A stretch of 64,000 nt of DNA from Ruegeria sp. 6PALISEP08. Lineage in GTDB: Bacteria; Pseudomonadota; Alphaproteobacteria; Rhodobacterales; Rhodobacteraceae. Made by a program: the position numbers and the translations under genes. Below, piece after piece: positions 1 to 7,712 of the stretch (position 1 is the first letter of the stretch; each line of letters begins with the position of its first letter). The stretch is taken from positions 186,001 through 250,000 of the forward strand of contig NZ_LGXZ01000001.1 of assembly GCF_001238295.1 (NCBI RefSeq), in the 5' to 3' direction. Under the pieces are notes generated by a model, which worked only from the letters and a program-made list of their open reading frames with translations, made no database searches and was not told the DNA's origin.

Positions 1-54
1 GAGATGATTCGCCGCTAACGCGAAATACGCGACAGGCAGAATGGGGCAGCAGGG

Positions 55-1260
55 ATGATTGGGCGCAGATCACAGCGCAATTCCGAAGAGGACGTGGATG
101 TCAGACCAAAAGGGTTTGACGATTACGAGATTCGTCTAGGCGACAAGATGCGCGGCGAACGCGCAACGATGGGCAAATCTCTTTTGGACGTTCAACGCGA
201 GCTGCGGATCAAAGCCAACTACATTGCTGCAATTGAAAACGCCGATCCCGATGCGTTTGACACACCCGGCTTCATAGCCGGGTATGTGCGTTCTTATGCG
301 CGGTATCTGGGTATGAACCCGGATGACACCTTTGCAACCTTCTGTATGGAAAGCGGGTTTGAGGTGGCGCACGGCATGTCGGCCGAGGCGTCCGTGGTTC
401 GCAAGCCCACTGGCGGACTGCCAGCGCGTGGTCCGATGGGGCGCGATCCGTTTATCTCGCCCAACACGCCCTTCATTCCTGGCAAAGAACCCCTGGTCAG
501 TCAGATTGAACCGCGCGCCATCGGCTCATCGCTGGTGTTGTTGGCGGTGATTGGCGGCATCGGCTATGGTGGCTGGGCTGTTTTGAACAAGATTCAGCAG
601 GTTCAGGTCAGCCCAGTCGAACAGGCACCGGTGGTTCTGTCGGATCTCGATCCGCTTGATGCGGCGCGCAGCAGTGCCGCTGATGCCGAAGTGGAAACTG
701 CGAGCACCGAAGCATTGGACCGTCTTTATCGTCCTCAAGCGCTGGACGTACCGGTTCTGGTGGCCCGTGATGCACCGATATCCACTCTTGATCCACGCGA
801 GGTGGGTACCTTCCGTCCGCCGGAATTGCCAAAGTTCGAAGTGGCTGAGTTTCACACAGTTGAACGTCCGGCGCTGCCGCAGGTGGTCGAACAGATCGAC
901 ACAATGCTCAAGATCGTGGCCGTTGACCCTGCTTGGATGCGTGTGACGGCTGCGGATGGCAGCGTCATTTTCGAAGGCACGCTGGGCACGGTTGAGCAGG
1001 GTAGCGTATTTGAAGTGCCGTTGACCGAAGAGCCGCCGTCATTGCGTGCGGGCGCATCCGGGTCGGTTTATTTCTCGATGAATGGCGAACATTACGGCCC
1101 AGCGGGCGCACCAGGCACCGTTGCCAAAGGGGTTGTCCTGTCGAAAGACGCGGTATCCGAGACCTATGCGGTGGCCGATCTTGAGGCAGAGCAGAACAGC
1201 GCGCTCAAGCAACTGGTGGCGGAACTCCAGACCGAGGCGACAGAAGCGCCCGCCGAGTGA
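55..1260 (+). CDS. RodZ-like helix-turn-helix / DUF4115 membrane protein
   Basis: A 401-residue single-pass membrane protein. Residues about 24–95 form a RodZ-type helix-turn-helix (LLDVQRELRIKANYIAAIEN followed by PGFIAGYVRSYARYLGM). One membrane segment lies near residues 160–180 (SLVLLAVIGGIGYGGWAVL). The C-terminal third (about 285–375) is a DUF4115-like domain with WMRVTAADGSVIFEG. In the family, RodZ links MreB to the elongation machinery; alphaproteobacterial DUF4115 proteins are more divergent, so a role in cell shape is inferred. The middle is a low-complexity periplasmic linker. The gene lies 71 bp ahead of ispG on the same strand, an order I recall from other Rhodobacteraceae. Confidence 0.85.
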   Translation: MIGRRSQRNSEEDVDVRPKGFDDYEIRLGDKMRGERATMGKSLLDVQRELRIKANYIAAIENADPDAFDTPGFIAGYVRSYARYLGMNPDDTFATFCMESGFEVAHGMSAEASVVRKPTGGLPARGPMGRDPFISPNTPFIPGKEPLVSQIEPRAIGSSLVLLAVIGGIGYGGWAVLNKIQQVQVSPVEQAPVVLSDLDPLDAARSSAADAEVETASTEALDRLYRPQALDVPVLVARDAPISTLDPREVGTFRPPELPKFEVAEFHTVERPALPQVVEQIDTMLKIVAVDPAWMRVTAADGSVIFEGTLGTVEQGSVFEVPLTEEPPSLRAGASGSVYFSMNGEHYGPAGAPGTVAKGVVLSKDAVSETYAVADLEAEQNSALKQLVAELQTEATEAPAE

Positions 1261-1331
1261 TCTAGCCATTGCGATAACCCGGTTGCCGAACTATCTACTG
1301 TCGCAACTCAGGCAGATGCGGATCCGTCCTT

Positions 1332-2453
1332 ATGTCCCTCAATCACGTACGTCCCTGGCGCGACATATACCGTCGTAAATCCCGTCAAATCATGGTCGGA
1401 AATGTCCCTGTTGGGGGTGATGCGCCCATTGCGGTGCAGACCATGACCAACACGCTGACCACCGATGTAGCAGGCACCGTGGCGCAGGTTCAGGCGGCGG
1501 CTGAGGCGGGCGCGGATATCGTGCGCGTTTCGGTCCCGGATGAGGCATCGTCCAAAGCGCTGAAAGAGATCGTGCGCGAAAGTCCGGTGCCAATCGTGGC
1601 AGATATTCACTTTCACTACCGCCGTGGCATCGAAGCTGCTGAGGCGGGGGCAGCCTGCCTTCGCATCAATCCGGGCAATATCGGGGATGAAACCCGCGTG
1701 AAAGAGGTCATCCAGGCCGCGCGCGATCACAACTGTTCGATCCGTATCGGGGTCAACGCGGGGTCACTGGAAAAGCATCTGCTTGAGAAATACGGAGAGC
1801 CGTGCCCCGAGGCGATGGTCGAAAGCGGGCTGGAACATATCCGCATCTTGCAGGACAACGACTTTCACGAGTTCAAGATCAGCGTGAAAGCAAGCGACGT
1901 TTTCCTGTCCGCCGCTGCTTATCAGGGCATTGCCGAAGCTACCGACGCACCGATCCATCTGGGCATCACCGAAGCCGGAGGATTGGTCAGCGGCACCATC
2001 AAATCCGCCATCGGTCTGGGCAACCTGTTGTGGATGGGGATCGGTGACACGATCCGCGTCAGCCTGTCCGCAGATCCAGTGGAAGAGGTGAAGGTCGGGT
2101 TCGAAATCCTCAAGTCGCTAGGGCTTCGTCATCGCGGCGTGAACATAATCTCATGCCCGTCCTGCGCGCGGCAAGGCTTCGACGTCATAAAAACCGTCGA
2201 AGCGCTGGAGCATCGGCTGGAACACATCAAGACGCCCATGTCTCTGTCGATCATAGGTTGCGTCGTAAACGGTCCGGGTGAGGCGCTGATGACGGATGTT
2301 GGCTTTACCGGTGGCGGGGCAGGGTCCGGAATGGTTTATCTGGCGGGCAAAGCCAGCCACAAGATGTCGAACGATCAGATGATTGAACACATCGTTGAAC
2401 AGGTTGAGAAGAAAGCAGCAGAACTGGACGCCGCACAGGAGGCGGCTGAGTAG
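1332..2453 (+). CDS. ispG: 4-hydroxy-3-methylbut-2-en-1-yl diphosphate synthase
   Basis: IspG (GcpE) converts methylerythritol cyclodiphosphate to HMBPP in the cytosolic MEP isoprenoid pathway with a [4Fe-4S] cluster. The 373-residue protein has the TIM-barrel half ([21 protein letters not shown], then [11 protein letters not shown]). The C-terminal cluster-binding region carries Cys275 and Cys278 ([11 protein letters not shown]), Cys310, and the conserved Glu317 in NGPGEA. Length is normal for the bacterial short form. It follows the RodZ-like gene with no terminator between them, so co-transcription is likely. Confidence 0.97.
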   Translation: MSLNHVRPWRDIYRRKSRQIMVGNVPVGGDAPIAVQTMTNTLTTDVAGTVAQVQAAAEAGADIVRVSVPDEASSKALKEIVRESPVPIVADIHFHYRRGIEAAEAGAACLRINPGNIGDETRVKEVIQAARDHNCSIRIGVNAGSLEKHLLEKYGEPCPEAMVESGLEHIRILQDNDFHEFKISVKASDVFLSAAAYQGIAEATDAPIHLGITEAGGLVSGTIKSAIGLGNLLWMGIGDTIRVSLSADPVEEVKVGFEILKSLGLRHRGVNIISCPSCARQGFDVIKTVEALEHRLEHIKTPMSLSIIGCVVNGPGEALMTDVGFTGGGAGSGMVYLAGKASHKMSNDQMIEHIVEQVEKKAAELDAAQEAAE

Positions 2454-2521
2454 ATGTGTGTAGTCTGAATCATTTCATCAAAGGCATTTCTGCAAGGTCA
2501 ACAAAAACGAACTGCCGGTCT

Positions 2522-2811
2522 TCACTGAATTGAACTGGCGGTACTCTTAGATTTTGGTGGTTGGGTCATCGCTGCGGCCATTTCGGTAAGGTCGCGACGC
2601 CACAGCACAACGGGTTTCCCATCAAAAAGAAGAGTTTTGGCATCACCGGGTTCCCAGTTTTTTGTCGGGACAGAGTGTGCGCTGGATTGATTTTCGGCTT
2701 TGACGTCAGCTGTAGGCTTCGTGCTGGAAGTTAGAAAAACAGTCCTACCACAACGGTCAGCAAGGCCCAACCTGCCGTTACATAGTAAACGAGAGGACCC
2801 CTGTTTTTCAT
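2522..2811 (-). pseudogene. Rieske-protein N-terminal fragment, frameshifted at a T run
   Basis: Read leftward, an ATG at 2811 opens MKNRGPLVYYVTAGWALLTV and stops at 2731–2733 (26 codons). Adding one T to the TTTTT run just before that stop (about 2735–2739) joins it to a second frame containing TKPTADVKAENQSS, EPGDAKTLLFDGKPVVLWRR and DLTEMAAA. The joined product of about 96 residues resembles the N-terminal anchor and leader of the cytochrome bc1 Rieske subunit (…YYATAG…NPSADVQA…EPG…GKPIFIRRRTEADI) but ends before any CTHLGC/CPCHGS cluster domain. It is either a decayed duplicate, a tiny two-frame gene, or carries a sequencing error. Homology is by eye. Confidence 0.5.
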
Positions 2812-3007
2812 TTGTTGTCTGCTCTGAATCGGTACAATTAATCGCGTTCAGGTAGAATAATTGTCTAAATGCATTCACCGCTGGAAGCGGTTTCGATCTA
2901 CTGAGATGCATACAGCGTCAGAAAAGTAACCCGTGGTTTACTCCAATCAGATACTTCTAAAGCCTTGAATTAGAGGAACGACAAAACTCTGGCCTATGCG
3001 TGGTGTA

Positions 3008-3024
3008 GGGCGGCGATGCCGCCC
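3008..3024 (-). terminator. Hairpin after the DsbA-like gene
   Basis: Perfect 7-bp stem GGGCGGC / GCCGCCC with a GAT loop starts 8 bp beyond the stop of the leftward DsbA-like gene. No T tract follows, so it may be an mRNA-stabilising hairpin rather than an intrinsic terminator. Confidence 0.4.
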
Positions 3025-3031
3025 CACTTCC

Positions 3032-3790
3032 TTAACCCTGTTCTGCGCGTACGCCGTCCGCAATTTGCTTCATCTGATCGGCGGGCAGGAAGCCGCGCAG
3101 CATTTCGGTGCCCAGAACAAAGGACGGCGTGCCCGAAATCTGCATTCGCTGCGCCAGCGCGCGGGTGCGGGTGATTTCGTCCGACACGCGGTCGCTGTCC
3201 ATCGCGGCAATGATTGCATCGCTGTCCAGACCCAAACCGTCCGAGATGCGGCGCAGCGAGACTTCAGAAGGCTCGCCGGTGAACTCCAGCAGGGCGTCAT
3301 GGACCTGCTTGTAGGCATCGTCGCCAGCCACGTGCTTGGTGGCGACGGCAAAGCGCGAAGACAGGACAGACGCGTCACCCAGAATCGGGAACTCCTTGAT
3401 CACCAGACGGATGTTGCCGTCTTCGGCCAGCAGGCTGGCCACTTCGGGGACAGCACGGCGGCAATATCCACAGCGGTAATCCATGAATTCGACCAGAGTG
3501 ATATCCCCGTCCGGATTGCCACCAACCCAGCTATAGCCATCGTTGAACAGCTCGTCCGCGTTGGCTGTGACCAGCTCTTTGTCTGCAACAGCTTCGGCAG
3601 CAGCGTTGCGTTGTTCGAGAATGTTGATCGCCTCGATGATCACTTCGGGGTTTTCCAGAAGGTATTCGCGCACCTGCGCGCCAAATTCGGCCTTTTCGGC
3701 ATCGCTCAATGCGTTCAGGTCCAGCGCCTGCGCCGAGGTCGCCGCCATGGAAAGCCCCAGAAGGGCGGGTGCAGCATGTCTGAGGATCAT
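3032..3790 (-). CDS. DsbA-family periplasmic thiol oxidoreductase
   Basis: A 252-residue exported thioredoxin-fold protein. Residues 1–22 form a signal peptide ending AQA. An N-terminal helical extension is followed by the catalytic Cys107-Gly-Tyr-Cys110 motif in EFMDYRCGYCRRAVPEV, and a cis-proline loop GTPSFVLG near residue 224. This is the ScsC/Com1-like branch of DsbA proteins, which make or shuffle disulfides in the periplasm. The ATG at 3790 has AAGGAAAC upstream and overlaps the stop of the M48 gene (ATGA), so the two are translationally coupled. The pairing with an M48/TPR protease suggests joint envelope quality control (inference). Confidence 0.88.
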   Translation of the reverse strand: MILRHAAPALLGLSMAATSAQALDLNALSDAEKAEFGAQVREYLLENPEVIIEAINILEQRNAAAEAVADKELVTANADELFNDGYSWVGGNPDGDITLVEFMDYRCGYCRRAVPEVASLLAEDGNIRLVIKEFPILGDASVLSSRFAVATKHVAGDDAYKQVHDALLEFTGEPSEVSLRRISDGLGLDSDAIIAAMDSDRVSDEITRTRALAQRMQISGTPSFVLGTEMLRGFLPADQMKQIADGVRAEQG

Positions 3791-5145
3791 TTCCGTTTCC
3801 TTTTGCTTTTCTTGAATCGTTCTGAGGCAATCAACACGTCTTGTGCCCTTTGCCAACCCGGTGAACCTTCGGGCAGTCGCGCTACGGCGCGTTTCGCGTG
3901 AATTCCGGCATCTTCCAACCGCCCTTGCAGCGCATACCGCTCTGCCGTCACGGTGGATGCCATACCGTTATTACCAACCTTTGAATAGGCCACGCCCAAA
4001 TCCTGCATCAGGCGCGCGTTGCGAAAATCTCGGGAACGGGCCTGTTCCAGTGCCGTCAGGGCCTGATCGGTTTCGCCCTGCGCCAGCAGGGCGCGTCCAT
4101 AACCTGCAAGGATCAGCGCGTTGTTCGGAGCCATTTCCACGGCGCTCTGAAACGCTTGCACTGCGTCGTTTATCTGCCTGTTTTCCAAAAGGATTTGACC
4201 TTTCAGATCGTAATAGAATGGGTCATTCGGGCGGATGGTCAACGCCTCATCTATGGCAGCACGGGCGCGGGACAAGTCGCGGTTCTGGTGATATGCCGAT
4301 GCCTCGCGCATCAGCCGGATGTCACGGTCGGATTCTTCTTTGGCACGCCGCAAAGTCCAGCTTGGCGACCGCAGGAATGCTGACAGCTTGCCTTTGACGC
4401 GGGCGAACCAGTAATCGGCACTGGAATTGGGCGCGGCCCTGTCACCAAATTCGTCCAGAAAGGCTTCGGCGGCACGCAGGCGTTCGCGGCTTGTTGGGTG
4501 CGACCGCATGTAAGGGTCCTGATTGGCAACGCTCAGCAATTCCTGACCAGCGAACTTCCGGTGCAGCTCGACCATGCCGCTGGGAGAAATTTGGGCCCAT
4601 CTCAGATAGCTGGCGGCACTTCGATCGGCCGAGGATTCTTCGGCTCGAGTGTGGCCCAGAAAACTGCGAAGGGCCGCGCCCTGAGTACCTGCGGCGATGC
4701 CGATGGCTGCTTCGCCACCACCAGCAGCCGCCGCCAGCAGGGCCAGCGCGGTGCCAAGGCCGGCATTGCGCCGTGCTGCCTTCAAGTTCTCGGCCCGTCG
4801 CGCCAGATGGCCATTGGCGATATGGGCGGCTTCGTGCGCGATCACGGCTTGCAGCATTTCAGGGCTCTCGACGCTCAGAATCAGGCCGTAATTCACATAG
4901 ATCGCGTTGTAGTCGATGACGAAAGCGTTGAACGTGTTGTCATTGACCACCAGAATCTGAACGCGATTGGTGTTTAACCCGGCAGCGCGCAGCACAGGAA
5001 AGGCCAGTTCACGCAGCCCATATTCGATATCAGGATCACGGATCAGGCTTTGCGCATGGGCTTGCGCCGCTGCCACGAGCCAGACGACAGCTGCAAGCAT
5101 CAGAGCCGGGATTGACGCCAGCCTGGATACGCGTTCAAAAGCCAT
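3787..5145 (-). CDS. M48-family periplasmic metalloprotease with TPR domain (BepA/YfgC-like)
   Basis: From ATG 5145 the protein has 452 residues: a signal peptide (SIPALMLAAVVWLVAAAQAHAQ), the M48 zinc motif His104-Glu-Ala-Ala-His108, the third-ligand region RAEESSADRSAASYL, then C-terminal tetratricopeptide repeats (ARAAIDEALTIRPNDPFYY, QAFQSAVEMAPNNALILAGY). This is the BepA/YfgC architecture, which monitors outer-membrane protein assembly. An in-frame ATG at 5169 would add eight residues and overlap the divergent aminotransferase start; 5145 gives the cleaner signal peptide. It is the first gene of a two-gene unit with the DsbA-like gene. Confidence 0.88.
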   Translation of the reverse strand: MAFERVSRLASIPALMLAAVVWLVAAAQAHAQSLIRDPDIEYGLRELAFPVLRAAGLNTNRVQILVVNDNTFNAFVIDYNAIYVNYGLILSVESPEMLQAVIAHEAAHIANGHLARRAENLKAARRNAGLGTALALLAAAAGGGEAAIGIAAGTQGAALRSFLGHTRAEESSADRSAASYLRWAQISPSGMVELHRKFAGQELLSVANQDPYMRSHPTSRERLRAAEAFLDEFGDRAAPNSSADYWFARVKGKLSAFLRSPSWTLRRAKEESDRDIRLMREASAYHQNRDLSRARAAIDEALTIRPNDPFYYDLKGQILLENRQINDAVQAFQSAVEMAPNNALILAGYGRALLAQGETDQALTALEQARSRDFRNARLMQDLGVAYSKVGNNGMASTVTAERYALQGRLEDAGIHAKRAVARLPEGSPGWQRAQDVLIASERFKKSKRKRK

Positions 5146-5167
5146 GGCTGCAACATGGGAGATGGGC

Positions 5168-6331
5168 ATGAGAAACTCAACCCGGTCCGGGGTCGATCCG
5201 TTTATTGTGATGGACGTGATGGAGGCCGCGCGCAAGGCGGAAGAGGCCGGACGCCACATCATCCACATGGAAGTGGGGCAGCCCGGAACTGGTGCTCCTC
5301 AAGGGGCAACCGAAGCCCTGGCAAAGGCAATGGAACAGGGTCCTTTGGGTTACACGGTGGCTTTGGGGCTGCCCGCGCTCAGGCAACGGATCGCGCGGCT
5401 TTATGGCGAATGGTATGATGTTGACCTGAACCCGGATCGAGTGGTGATCACCCCCGGATCCTCAGGCGGGTTTCTGCTGGCCTTCACGGCGTTGTTCGAC
5501 AGCGGGGACCGTGTTGGCATCGGCGCGCCCGGTTATCCGTCCTACCGCCAGATCCTCAAAGCGCTGGGGCTGGTGCCCGTCGATCTGCCAACCGCGCCGG
5601 AAAACAGGTTGCAGCCCGTAGCCAAGGATATTCAAGGGATGGACCTGAAAGGTCTAATGGTTGCCTCGCCTGCAAATCCGACCGGCACAATGCTGGATCA
5701 TGCAGCTATGGGCGCGCTGATTGAAGCCGCGCGTGGGCAAGGGGCGTCGTTCATCAGCGATGAAATCTATCACGGGCTGGAATACGAAGCCAAAGCCGTG
5801 TCCGCGCTGGAGCTGACGGATGAGTGTTATGTGATCAACTCATTCTCAAAGTACTTTTCGATGACCGGCTGGCGCGTTGGATGGATGGTCGTGCCCGAGG
5901 ATCAGGTGCGTGTGGTCGAACGGATAGCCCAAAACATGTTCATTTGCGCCCCCCATGCCAGCCAGGTCGCGGCATTGGCCGCGATGGATTGCGAAGACGA
6001 ATTGCAGGCCAATCTGGACGTCTATCGCCAAAATCGTGCACTGATGCTTGCGGGGCTGCCCAAGGCCGGGTTCGCAAACATCGCTCCGCCTGATGGTGCG
6101 TTCTACGTCTATGCCGATGTGTCTGACCTGACCAATGACAGCCGCGCCTTTGCGGCAGAGATTCTGGAAATGGCAGGTGTCGCGGTCACGCCGGGGTTGG
6201 ATTTCGACCCGCAAAGGGGTCATACGACACTGCGCTTTTCCTACGCCCGTGCGACGGGTGATATCAAGGAAGGTCTTGCCCGTTTGCAGCGTTTTATGGC
6301 GGACCGAAAGGCCGTTGGCGCACAGGTTTGA
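5168..6331 (+). CDS. Pyridoxal-phosphate aminotransferase (class I/II, AspC-like)
   Basis: Fold-type I PLP aminotransferase of 387 residues. Visible are the substrate/cofactor region MEVGQPGTGAP, the PLP-binding Asn-Pro-Thr-Gly (ASPANPTGTML), ISDEIYHGLEY, and the Schiff-base lysine in SFSKYFSMTGWRVGW. The C-terminal arginine motif is TLRFSYA. The substrate cannot be fixed from sequence; the family covers aspartate, aromatic and related 2-oxo acids. ATG 5168 is preferred because GGGAG lies six bases upstream; ATG 5162 is an alternative. It is divergent from the M48 gene with only about 20 bp between start codons. Confidence 0.88.
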   Translation: MRNSTRSGVDPFIVMDVMEAARKAEEAGRHIIHMEVGQPGTGAPQGATEALAKAMEQGPLGYTVALGLPALRQRIARLYGEWYDVDLNPDRVVITPGSSGGFLLAFTALFDSGDRVGIGAPGYPSYRQILKALGLVPVDLPTAPENRLQPVAKDIQGMDLKGLMVASPANPTGTMLDHAAMGALIEAARGQGASFISDEIYHGLEYEAKAVSALELTDECYVINSFSKYFSMTGWRVGWMVVPEDQVRVVERIAQNMFICAPHASQVAALAAMDCEDELQANLDVYRQNRALMLAGLPKAGFANIAPPDGAFYVYADVSDLTNDSRAFAAEILEMAGVAVTPGLDFDPQRGHTTLRFSYARATGDIKEGLARLQRFMADRKAVGAQV

Positions 6332-6397
6332 ACCGTTCACAAAGTTCCCCGTGTGGTGTAGGGTTCGATCCAAACGATCTCGGGAAAACTTGAGGCT

Positions 6398-7618
6398 ATG
6401 AGCAGGATCTTCTTTTGCATCGCCCTGATCTGGGCGCTGGCGAGTGGCGCGGTCGCGCAGGATTTCAGCGCTCTGGCGCGTATTCAGCCGGACCAAAGCC
6501 GCATAACAGACGTCGGGCGCACTGGCGTGCGGGTGGATATGGGCCTCAGCCAGGGGGTGCCGTACCGGATTTTCACCTTGCAGGATCCCTACCGGATGGT
6601 TTTGGATTTTAACGAGGTCGACTGGACCGGGTTGAAGCCCAGGGACTTCCTGCAATCGGATCGTATCAGCGGTGTTCAGTTCGGGGCCTACGTTCCGGGT
6701 TGGTCGCGTCTGGTGCTGGAACTGGGCGCGCCCATGGCGGTCGAGACAGCGCAGTTGACTGTCGCCGAAGACTCTGGCGCGGCTTTGTTGACCCTTAACC
6801 TCAAAGGCACGGATTTCGACACGTTCAACGCAACTGCGGGCGCGCCACGTAATCCGGGATGGGACCTGCCTGAACCCGCCAACCTGCCGCAAACAGCACC
6901 CCGCAGTGCTGACCAGCCCCTTCGCGTCATGCTGGACCCGGGGCATGGCGGTATAGATCCAGGGGCCGAGGTTGGTGGGGTCGATGAGAAAACCCTGATG
7001 CTGACCTTCGCACGCGAGCTGCGCGAAGTTCTTTTACGTTCAGGCGGATATGAGGTGGTCTTGACGCGGGTCGAAGATCAGTTTGTCTCGCTTGAGCGTC
7101 GGATTGCCTTGGCTCATCGGGCCGGGGCGGACCTGTTCATCTCGCTGCACGCTGATTCCCTGTCCGAGGGACAGGCACATGGCGCGGCGGTTTATACGTT
7201 GTCCGAGGACGCCTCGGACGTGGCGAGTTCAAAGCTGGCGGAACGGCACGATCGCGGAGATTTGCTGTCTGGTGTTGACCTCAGCGGCTCGGATGATCAG
7301 GTGGCTGATATCTTGCTGGACCTCGCGCGGCAAGAGACCAGGCCACGCACACGGTCCTTGGCCACAGCGATTGCCAACGGTATGGCGCAGCAGGGCGGCC
7401 CGATGAACCGCAAACCGCTGCGCACGGCGTCTTTTTCGGTGCTCAAGGCCGCAGATATCCCTTCGGTTCTGGTCGAACTTGGGTTTCTGTCCAGTCCCAG
7501 AGATTTAAAAAACCTCAACGATCAGGCATGGCGGGCAAAAATGACGCTGGGAATTTATCAGGGGCTTGAGGATTGGCGCCAACAGGATGTGATCCGCAAA
7601 TCCCTGATTGGCCAGTGA
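6398..7618 (+). CDS. N-acetylmuramoyl-L-alanine amidase (AMIN + Amidase_3)
   Basis: A 406-residue periplasmic zinc amidase that splits septal peptidoglycan by removing stem peptides. Signal peptide at residues 1–20 (ending AVAQ), N-terminal AMIN targeting domain (about 25–130: VRVDMGLSQGVPYRIFTLQD), then an Amidase_3 domain with the zinc motifs VMLDPGHGGIDPGAEVGG (first His and following acid), LFISLHADS, and the catalytic-Glu segment SVLVELGFLSSPRDLKNL. The order AMIN–amidase is that of AmiB/AmiC. It lies directly before the PBP1A gene, so a hydrolase and a synthase of the same wall are neighbours. Confidence 0.93.
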   Translation: MSRIFFCIALIWALASGAVAQDFSALARIQPDQSRITDVGRTGVRVDMGLSQGVPYRIFTLQDPYRMVLDFNEVDWTGLKPRDFLQSDRISGVQFGAYVPGWSRLVLELGAPMAVETAQLTVAEDSGAALLTLNLKGTDFDTFNATAGAPRNPGWDLPEPANLPQTAPRSADQPLRVMLDPGHGGIDPGAEVGGVDEKTLMLTFARELREVLLRSGGYEVVLTRVEDQFVSLERRIALAHRAGADLFISLHADSLSEGQAHGAAVYTLSEDASDVASSKLAERHDRGDLLSGVDLSGSDDQVADILLDLARQETRPRTRSLATAIANGMAQQGGPMNRKPLRTASFSVLKAADIPSVLVELGFLSSPRDLKNLNDQAWRAKMTLGIYQGLEDWRQQDVIRKSLIGQ

Positions 7619-7712
7619 CCTTACGGCGCAAAACAGCTAGAATACGCTTGGTGTTTTGACCCTTGGGCGGTGCGACACTATATAGGCACCACCGCGAGAA
7701 AAAGGCAGTAAC

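Noticed and set aside
1332-1730. Long leftward ORF inside ispG
   Set aside because: Codon pattern and family motifs belong to the rightward ispG frame; the antisense frame has no recognisable domain.
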